Assembly: GCA_910575585.1 (NCBI GenBank)
Contig: CAJTGF010000046.1
Location: 1 to 40,271 of the forward strand
Direction of reading: 5' to 3'
From: Clostridiaceae bacterium
GTDB lineage: Bacteria; Bacillota; Clostridia; Lachnospirales; Lachnospiraceae
Length of the DNA stretch: 40,271 bases
The notes beneath the pieces were generated by a model. That model was not told the origin of the DNA, did not search any database, and saw nothing but the letters and a program-made list of their open reading frames with translations. A program made the position numbers and the translations under genes. How positions within the stretch are numbered: position 1 is the first letter of the stretch; each line of letters starts with the position of its first letter. Shown here piece by piece: positions 34,253-40,271 of the stretch.

Positions 34253-36539
34253 TCTTATATTCTTTCCCCTCTCCCTGGATCTCCTGGATCCGATCCTTTA
34301 ACCCGCAGTAGCGCCTCTGCTCCACCGTATTGTCTGCCATGGCCCGAAACATCTCCGGCAGACCCACCAGGCACACGCAGGATCTGGCCCTGGTCACCGC
34401 CGTGTACAGCAGATTTTTCGTCATCAGCATCCTGGGGCCGCTGTGTATGGGGATGATCACCGCCGGGTACTCGCTGCCCTGGGATTTGTGGATCGTGATG
34501 GCATAGGCAAGCTCCAGCTCTTCCAGCTGCTTAAACCCGTACTCCACCATCTTCCCCTCGTCAAATTCCACCGTCAGAGTCTCCGCAAACACATTGATGT
34601 CGCGGATGATCCCCATATCCCCGTTAAACACCCCCATCCCTGTCTCCGACACAGTCCCGTACTCCGTGCGGACCTCCCATGGGATCTGGTAATTATTCTT
34701 GATCTGCATCACCTTGTCACCCAGCCGGAAGATGATCCCGCCGGATTCCTTCTCCGGCTTCTCCTTATCCGGAGGATTTAAACATGACTGCAGCACCCCG
34801 TTAAGCCGCTCCACCCCCAAAGCTCCTTTGCGCATGGGCGTCATGATCTGAATATCCAGAGGCTTAGCGTGGACGTAATCAGGAAGCTTTTTGGTCATCA
34901 GCGTCAGCATGGCATTCATGATGGCATGGGGATCTTCCTGTCTGATAAACAAAAAGTCCCGGCTCCGTTTGGCCAGATCCACCGGCTCTCCGGCGTGGAT
35001 CCGGTGGGCGTTGACAATAATGTCGCTTTCCGCCGCCTGCCGGAAAATATGGGTCAGTTCCACCACATTAAACGCCCCGGAGCGGATCATGTCTTTCAGC
35101 ACATTGCCCGGACCCACAGAGGGCAGCTGGTTCACATCCCCTACCAGGATCAGCCTTGTCCCCACGGTAACCGCCTTTAACAGGGACTGCATCAGGTAAA
35201 TATCCACCATAGACATCTCGTCTATGATAATAATGTCACCCTCCAGAGGATTCTCCTCATTGCGCTGGAACCGGGTGCTGACGATCCCGCCCTCGCCGGG
35301 GACTCCGCTTAATTCCAGCATCCGGTGAATGGTCCTGGCTTCATATCCTGTGGCCTCGGTCATCCGTTTTGCCGCCCGGCCTGTGGGAGCTGCCAGAAGG
35401 ATCTCCATGCCTTCCGCCTCAAAATACCGGATAATGGTGTTGATGGTGGTGGTCTTTCCCGTACCGGGGCCTCCCGTTATAATAAGAAGGCCGCTGTTGA
35501 CCGCTTCCGCCACCGCTGTGACCTGCAAAAGGTCCAGTTCCATCTTCTCCTCCTGCTGGATCCGGGAAAGTCTCTCCTGTATCTTCTCGTCAGGCTCATG
35601 GCCTTTGATGTTTAAGTCGTGGAGCATCCGGGCCACGTTCAGCTCCATATAATAGTAGACGGCCGCATACACATGAAGATCCTCAGACCGGCCCCTCTCC
35701 CCGTCTTCCTCCTGCAAAGAATCCGGCAACAGAGGCCCTTTCCTCTTTACCACCAGGCGTTTTTCCATCTGCATGTCCATAAGATGCTCTTCTATCTGGC
35801 CCATGTCTGCTTTTAAAAGCTCCGATGCCTGGTCAAACAAATCCTTTTTCGGCAGATAGGTATGGCCCTGGGCCGCTGCCTGGAACAGGGTGTAAAGGAT
35901 GCCAGCCTTGATACGGTGATCCGAATCCGCCATGATACCCACCTTGCGGGCAATGTCGTCGGCCATCTTAAAGCCCACACCCGGAATGTCGTCCGCCAGG
36001 CGGTAAGGATTCTCCTTGATAATCCCATACATCCTGTCGCCGTACTCTTTGTAGATCTTGGCTGACAGGTTCATGGAAACGCCGTACTGCTGAAGGAACA
36101 TCATGGCCTGACGCATACCTTTTTTCGCTTCCATCTGGCTGGCTATGGACATGGCCAGCTTCTCGCTGACCCCTTTGATCTCCGCAAGGCGCTCCGGCTC
36201 CTCCTCGATGATCCGGAAGGTATCGGCTTTAAAGCGGCGGACGATCCTGGCTGCCAGAGCCGCCTTCACGCCCTTAATGGCGCCGGAACCCAGATACCGC
36301 TCCATGGCCTGGCTGTCCTCCGGCGTCTTTATGGCATAGGTCTCTACCTGCAGCTGTTCCCCGTAGACAGGATGCTCCGTCATGGTTCCCACAGCCTCGA
36401 TCATCTCGCCTTCCCCTATGTATGGAAATGTGCCCACAAGCACAAATTCCTCTCCGCCTGCGGACACATCCAGCACACTGTAGCCATTATCTTCATTGCG
36501 ATATTTGATTTTCTCCACAAATCCAGTAACTGCTGCCAT
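34245..36539 (-). CDS. recD2: RecD2-type ATP-dependent DNA helicase
   Basis: The 764-aa SF1B helicase has an N-terminal OB-like region and helix-hairpin-helix repeats (IKGVSEKLA, DIPGVGFKMAD), Walker A GGPGTGKTTTI (~356), Walker B IIIDEMSMVD (~440), VGDVNQLPSVGPG, and the C-terminal motif YAITIHKSQGSEYPAVI. RecD2 acts in repair without RecBC. It begins 11 bases after mreB and overlaps comF. Confidence 0.94.
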   Translation of the reverse strand: MAAVTGFVEKIKYRNEDNGYSVLDVSAGGEEFVLVGTFPYIGEGEMIEAVGTMTEHPVYGEQLQVETYAIKTPEDSQAMERYLGSGAIKGVKAALAARIVRRFKADTFRIIEEEPERLAEIKGVSEKLAMSIASQMEAKKGMRQAMMFLQQYGVSMNLSAKIYKEYGDRMYGIIKENPYRLADDIPGVGFKMADDIARKVGIMADSDHRIKAGILYTLFQAAAQGHTYLPKKDLFDQASELLKADMGQIEEHLMDMQMEKRLVVKRKGPLLPDSLQEEDGERGRSEDLHVYAAVYYYMELNVARMLHDLNIKGHEPDEKIQERLSRIQQEEKMELDLLQVTAVAEAVNSGLLIITGGPGTGKTTTINTIIRYFEAEGMEILLAAPTGRAAKRMTEATGYEARTIHRMLELSGVPGEGGIVSTRFQRNEENPLEGDIIIIDEMSMVDIYLMQSLLKAVTVGTRLILVGDVNQLPSVGPGNVLKDMIRSGAFNVVELTHIFRQAAESDIIVNAHRIHAGEPVDLAKRSRDFLFIRQEDPHAIMNAMLTLMTKKLPDYVHAKPLDIQIMTPMRKGALGVERLNGVLQSCLNPPDKEKPEKESGGIIFRLGDKVMQIKNNYQIPWEVRTEYGTVSETGMGVFNGDMGIIRDINVFAETLTVEFDEGKMVEYGFKQLEELELAYAITIHKSQGSEYPAVIIPIHSGPRMLMTKNLLYTAVTRARSCVCLVGLPEMFRAMADNTVEQRRYCGLKDRIQEIQGEGKEYKIG

Positions 36540-36550
36540 GGTTCTCCACT

Positions 36551-37555
36551 CTAAAAGTCTCTCTTGGGATCTCCGCCGTGGGAGAACTCAATAAATTTTC
36601 CGGTTCCGATGGCAACCGCCGTCAACGGCTCCTCGGCAATCATGGTGCCGATACCTGTCCTCTCCTCGATCAGGGCGTCTAAGCCGCTGAGCAGAGAACC
36701 GCCGCCGGTCAGCACGATGCCTCTGTCAAAGATATCCGCTGCCAGTTCCGGCGGAGTCCTTTCAAGAACATTGTGGACCGCGTCCACGATCTGCATGGCA
36801 GGCTCCCGCAGAGCCTCCAGCGTCTCGTCGGAAGTGACCACAATGGTCTTTGGAAGGCCCGTTACCAGGTTCCTTCCTCGTACCTCCATAGTAAGGACCT
36901 CAGGACGCTTGTAGGCAGCGCCGATATTGATCTTTATCTCCTCGGCGGTCCGCTCGCCGATAAGAAGATTGTGTTTCTTCCTCATATAGCGGACCAGGGC
37001 CTCGTCAAAATCGTCTCCCGCCACTTTTATGGACGTACTTACCACAGGGCCGCCCAGAGAGATAACGGCAATATCCGCGGTTCCGCCGCCGATATCCACG
37101 ATCATGTTGCCGCAGGCCTTGGATATGTCAATGCCGGCTCCGATGGCGGCTGCCACCGGCTCCTCAATGATCGAGACATCCCTGGCCCCCGCCTGGTAAG
37201 TGGCGTCCTCCACGGCTTTGCGCTCCACCTCCGTGGCGCCGCTTGGGATGCACACTGCGATCCTGGGCTTTCGAAGGGCCTTCCTTCCCATGGCCTTTGT
37301 GATGAAATATTTTAACATCTTCTCGGTCACGGTATAGTCAGAGATCACTCCCTGGCGCAAAGGTCTGATGGCAACAATGTTGCCCGGAGTCCTTCCTATC
37401 ATAAGGCGGGCCTCCTCCCCGAACGTGATGATCTTGCTGGTATCGCGGTCAATGGCCACTACGGAAGGCTCTTTTAACACCACGCCTTTTCCTTTAATGT
37501 ATACAAGAATACTGGCTGTACCCAAATCAATTCCAATGTCGTTGGACATCAACAT
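36551..37555 (-). CDS. mreB: Rod-shape actin homologue MreB
   Basis: The 334-aa actin-fold ATPase guides peptidoglycan synthesis. It has phosphate-1 motif DIGIDLGTAS, phosphate-2 VDIGGGTADIAVI, and adenosine motif GIVLTGGGSLLSGL. AGGAGGAG precedes the ATG (alternative start two codons later). mreC/mreD are not adjacent, so this may be an Mbl/MreBH-like paralogue. Confidence 0.92.
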   Translation of the reverse strand: MLMSNDIGIDLGTASILVYIKGKGVVLKEPSVVAIDRDTSKIITFGEEARLMIGRTPGNIVAIRPLRQGVISDYTVTEKMLKYFITKAMGRKALRKPRIAVCIPSGATEVERKAVEDATYQAGARDVSIIEEPVAAAIGAGIDISKACGNMIVDIGGGTADIAVISLGGPVVSTSIKVAGDDFDEALVRYMRKKHNLLIGERTAEEIKINIGAAYKRPEVLTMEVRGRNLVTGLPKTIVVTSDETLEALREPAMQIVDAVHNVLERTPPELAADIFDRGIVLTGGGSLLSGLDALIEERTGIGTMIAEEPLTAVAIGTGKFIEFSHGGDPKRDF

Positions 37556-38026
37556 ACTGTCTGTCTCCTCCTGTCTTACGGGCTTTTTAAAATCCCCTGC
37601 GGGCTTGTCCCGGGGTCTTTTTTCTATGGATAAGCCCCCTTTTTTTCTGGCTAAAGGGCGCTTTTATGCATATGATTCCACTTTATTGGTTTTATTATAT
37701 ACAATATCCCGGGGTTTTTAAAGGTTTTTTTTTATTTTATTTTATTTATCTTTATTTTATCCTGGGTACACACTTTGGTCACAATTATCTTATATACTCT
37801 AAGTACGTTATCCGAAAGGGTAACGGGCCTTTGTTTCAAGTAAACCACTTGAAATCACAAAGCTTTTTCATACTCATACCTGTCAGGGGAAACCCTGACA
37901 GGCCCCCCTAAAACAATTTCCTAAAATATACCTACCATTCCCTATGAAGGCGGCTCTGAACAGACAGGGCCGTTTTTCTGTTTCAATTTCCCTAACCCGG
38001 ATAAACCGGAACTTTAAATTCGTCAT
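37556..38026. other. Intergenic region with several hairpins upstream of mreB
   Basis: No gene seen. Hairpins: CCCC/GGGG-based stem near 37593-37616 with a T run on the plus strand; GTTATCC-GAAA-GGGTAAC (37807-37824); TTTCAAGT / ACTTGAAA (about 37834-37854); CCTGTCAGGG-GAAA-CCCTGACAGG (37879-37902), a perfect 10-bp stem. The mreB promoter should be here but is not clear. A 23-bp segment (37989-38011) recurs at 40153. Confidence 0.55.
37989..38011 (+). repeat. 23-bp exact repeat, copy 1
   Basis: TCCCTAACCCGGATAAACCG plus GAA, identical to 40153-40175 on the same strand. It contains CCGG-N5-CCGG. Confidence 0.8.
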
Positions 38027-38691
38027 ATTGCTGTATTGTTGAGTGAGCAATGGGCGGGGATTGTCGTGAGGCCAGTCAGAGGAGAGCTGTCCCGTCCGGG
38101 TTCAGATATGCCAAACATTCCGATGAGCCCAAAGCGGAAAACACTCGGGGTGAGGCCCTCCTGTTTTCCTGGTCTCATCTCCATGGCATAGATTCACCCT
38201 GCCGGCACAGCTCTCCTCTGCCTGGCAAAACCAGAATTCGCTGGCTAAGGTTTGCTCACTTAAGGTGGTTTCGGTAGGGGACGCTGCTTCAACTTTGCAG
38301 CGAAAAATAGCTGTTTTTACGGCCTCAAGTATATTGTTGAGTAAGATTAAGGCGATGTTGCTGCAAACCTGAAAGATCTGCCGCCAAAGCAGTTATCTTT
38401 TCACTACAGAGTCGAAACAGCGTCCCCTATCGAAACCACCTTAAGTGAGCAAATCCCGGCCAGCGAATTCTGCTTTTGCCCGGGAGGGAAGGCAGGCTGT
38501 GTGCCGGGCGGGTGAATCTATGCCATGGAGATGAGACCAGGGAAACAGGAGGGCTGATACCCGACTGCTTCCCGTTTTGGGCTCATCGGAATGTCTGGCA
38601 TATCTGAACCCGAACGGCACACAGCCTGCCTTCCCTCCCGGGCTCCGCGACACTCCCCGCCCCTACATTGCTCACTCAACAATCCAGCAAT
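38027..38691. repeat. Two inverted ~300-bp copies of a structured element
   Basis: The left copy (38027-38323) aligns with the reverse complement of the right copy (38380-38691) from ATTGCTG-ATTGTTGAGTGAGC through TTTGCTCACTTAAGGTGG and beyond. Each copy has its own internal stem: 38077-38090 with 38207-38220 (14 bp perfect), and 38479-38506 with 38615-38642 (28 bp perfect). The stems differ in sequence but both pair, while the loop region (TTCAGATATGCCA, CATTCCGATGAGCCC, CATGGCATAGATTCACC) is conserved. It could be a mobile palindromic repeat or structured RNA. Confidence 0.85.
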
Positions 38692-38777
38692 TCCATTATT
38701 TTGCCATTTCGCGTAAGAAATCGTTCTTAAGGGCCTATAAACTCCCTTACCCTGGCAATAATAAATACGAAAACCGA

Positions 38778-38806
38778 TTGCGCCATCGTCCCTTACCCGT
38801 TATGAT
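38778..38806 (+). promoter_or_regulatory. Promoter of the CmpB-family gene
   Basis: TTGCGC (38778-38783), 17 bases, TATGAT (38801-38806), then AGGAGG (38829-38834) and the ATG at 38841. Confidence 0.6.
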
Positions 38807-38840
38807 AGGATTACTATATTTTTCACTTAGGAGGTTTTTT

Positions 38841-39959
38841 ATGTATACTTATCCCTGGCATCACTGGATCGCCTTTTTCTATATTTACTGCTTTTTTGGC
38901 TGGATCTTTGAGTCTGTCTATGTGTCGCTGAAAACAGGCCACCTGGTCAACCGGGGATTTTTGCGCCTGCCTATGCTGCCCCTATACGGAACCGGGGCCG
39001 TTATGATGCTGTGGGTGTCTCTGCCTGTAAAGGACAGCCTGGTATTGGTGTATCTGTCCGGAGTTGTGGCCGCCACTGCCCTGGAATACGTGACCGGGTA
39101 CATGATGGAACGGCTGTTTAAAATGAAATATTGGGATTACAGCAATCAGAGATTTCAGATCAACGGCTACATCTGCCTAACTTCCTCCATTGCCTGGGGG
39201 GTTCTGACCATCTTCCTGACCGAGGTGATCCACAGGCCCGTTGCCGATTTTGTGCTGAATATGGATCCTTTTGCCAGATCTTTCCTTCTGTCTGCTGTCA
39301 CCGTGGTTTTTGTCTTTGACGCGGTTAAGTCCACCAGGGAAGCCCTGGCTCTCGGTCAGGTCCTTGAGGCCATGACCAGGATGAAAGGACAGCTGGACGA
39401 GCTGCAATTGCAGCTGGCTCTTTTGAAAGCGGAGACATCCCAGAAACTGGAGGATTTAAAAAGCGACGCCCGCGTACAGGCTGCGGAACTTCGAAACGAC
39501 GCTTATGCGCGGATGCGTGAATGGAAAAGCGACGCCTGGATACGGGTGGAGGAACTGAAAACAGAGACAGCGTCCCTTGCCGCAGAGCTTCGGGACACCA
39601 CCCGCCAAAAAGCGGCGGAGCTGAAAGAAGATACTGCCAACATCGCCGCCAGGCTCAAAGACAGCGTCCATCACACGGCAGCTGTCTCCGGCGAAGAGGC
39701 GGCTTCCTGGGAGTCAGAGTCAGAGACAGAAGGACAGAGCCTGGATCACCGCCAGCTGCGCCCCGGCCTTTCAGAGCAGATACAACTGCTGACCCAGCGG
39801 ACTCAGACCCTTGTGGAATCCCGCCGGAAGCTGTATTCCCGAATGTCCTTTTACCGCAGGAGCCTTCTAAAAGGCAACCCTACGGCATCCTCCAAAAAAT
39901 TTGCCGAAGCTTTAAAGGAACTGCGGGCAATGGCCGAGAAGGGACACGATCCCCAATAA
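38841..39959 (+). CDS. CmpB-family membrane protein (putative ABC transporter permease) with C-terminal coiled coil
   Basis: The product is 372 aa from the ATG at 38841, fixed by TTAGGAGG 6 bases upstream. The open frame reaches back into the repeat element but lacks a start signal there. Residues ~1-155 have four to five membrane helices with the family's opening (WHHWIAFFYIYCFFGWIFES) and YGTGAVMML, YVTGYMMERLF, YWDYSNQRFQINGYICL, matching PF06541. Residues ~175-300 are a long amphipathic coiled coil with repeats such as LKSDARVQAAELRNDA and LKEDTANIAARLKDS. The C-terminal tail is basic. Function is unknown despite the permease label. Confidence 0.85.
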   Translation: MYTYPWHHWIAFFYIYCFFGWIFESVYVSLKTGHLVNRGFLRLPMLPLYGTGAVMMLWVSLPVKDSLVLVYLSGVVAATALEYVTGYMMERLFKMKYWDYSNQRFQINGYICLTSSIAWGVLTIFLTEVIHRPVADFVLNMDPFARSFLLSAVTVVFVFDAVKSTREALALGQVLEAMTRMKGQLDELQLQLALLKAETSQKLEDLKSDARVQAAELRNDAYARMREWKSDAWIRVEELKTETASLAAELRDTTRQKAAELKEDTANIAARLKDSVHHTAAVSGEEAASWESESETEGQSLDHRQLRPGLSEQIQLLTQRTQTLVESRRKLYSRMSFYRRSLLKGNPTASSKKFAEALKELRAMAEKGHDPQ

Positions 39960-39974
39960 AAGCATCTGGGATCT

Positions 39975-40196
39975 TTAAACCCTCCACCTCTCATACAGCC
40001 TGTCGGACACCCTCTGGATGCTGTGAAACGCTTTTGTTAGGAAGGCGTTTCCCAACGCCAGGGTCACCGCTGCTGCCAGGACCGCCACAAACACCACGGT
40101 CCGGCGGTATACCGACGTAAAAATCCCGTAAAACCCCCAGTACTGCATCATATCCCTAACCCGGATAAACCGGAAAAGATTTTGCAATTCCTCCAC
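39975..40196 (-). CDS. Small putative membrane protein
   Basis: The frame of 73 codons starts at GTG 40196 with one membrane helix (TVVFVAVLAAAVTLALGNAFL). There is no RBS before the GTG; GGAGGAA lies just after it. An internal ATG (DMMQYWGFYG) is possible. The N-terminal codons FRFIRVR are encoded by the 23-bp repeat. No family is recognised. Confidence 0.4.
   Translation of the reverse strand: MEELQNLFRFIRVRDMMQYWGFYGIFTSVYRRTVVFVAVLAAAVTLALGNAFLTKAFHSIQRVSDRLYERWRV
40153..40175 (+). repeat. 23-bp exact repeat, copy 2
   Basis: Identical to 37989-38011. Here it overlaps the 5' codons of the small membrane ORF. Confidence 0.8.
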
Positions 40197-40236
40197 ATTT
40201 CAAGTACAATAAAGAAAAACGTTGGAGGATGTGTTC

Positions 40237-40271
40237 ATGTTACTTACGGATAAATACGCTGACAAAATTTA
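40237..40271 (+). CDS. Start of a gene cut by the right edge
   Basis: ATG at 40237 with GGAGG (40224-40228) 8 bases upstream opens MLLTDKYADKI before the window ends. Too short to identify; the start vaguely recalls some transposase-like proteins. Confidence 0.55.
   Translation, partial: MLLTDKYADKI

Noticed and set aside
38050-38653. Two similar ORFs on opposite strands (38050-38277 plus, 38441-38653 minus) encoding matching peptides
   Set aside because: They are mirror images produced by the inverted element, lack ribosome binding sites, and are better explained as structured or repetitive DNA.
38577-38840. N-terminal extension of the CmpB-family protein into the inverted element
   Set aside because: The open frame has no RBS there, while TTAGGAGG and an ATG at 38841 match the family's usual N-terminus.

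Overview
The window is a chromosomal segment from a Gram-positive Clostridia bacterium, most likely a Lachnospiraceae (clostridial cluster XIVa) relative. The evidence is the Firmicutes-type rho-rpmE-DUF1385-prmC-prfA cluster, a ribosomal-protein/nusG/secE block with an L10 leader, strong AGGAGG ribosome binding sites, a class B sortase, and several secreted proteins with choline/cell-wall-binding repeats. This is inferred from gene content; no 16S gene or tRNA is present.

Positions 1-12.4 kb form an AT-rich accessory island. Four paralogous secreted repeat proteins (A truncated, then B, C and D) lie in mixed orientation. Each starts with the same 174-bp block (promoter -10, 5' UTR, signal peptide), identical in all four by my reading. 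Between them are two P-loop ATPase/PD-(D/E)XK genes, an IS with intact ends but a stop-interrupted transposase, a probable IS66-type remnant, and at the left edge the start of another gene that cuts off copy A. Next to the island (12.7-15.8 kb) lie an HTH - phosphocholine cytidylyltransferase - choline kinase fusion (LicC/LicA-like) and a fifth repeat protein. The likely theme is a choline-decorated envelope plus proteins that bind it, with the repeat-protein family able to recombine through its shared 5' blocks.

Positions 15.9-29.2 kb are mostly housekeeping genes on the minus strand: leuA, glmM, srtB, a small conserved gene flanked by two candidate small ORFs, prfA, prmC, a DUF1385 protein, rpmE, rho, mgsA/rarA, a polysaccharide deacetylase and uxaB. 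uxaB has two LacI/CcpA-type operators around its promoter.

Positions 29.3-33.4 kb hold a cold-shock gene whose leader contains a 24-bp terminator-like hairpin. The translation block follows: rplL, rplJ with an L10 leader and attenuator, rplA, rplK, nusG, secE and rpmG. Sites resembling the 23S rRNA L1-binding element precede both rplA and rplK.

Positions 33.5-40.3 kb hold comF, recD2 and mreB, a region of hairpins, and a ~665-bp element made of two inverted ~300-bp copies. Each copy has its own internal stem, and the stems have diverged while keeping pairing. A CmpB-family membrane protein with a long coiled coil, a small membrane ORF and a gene cut by the window end follow.
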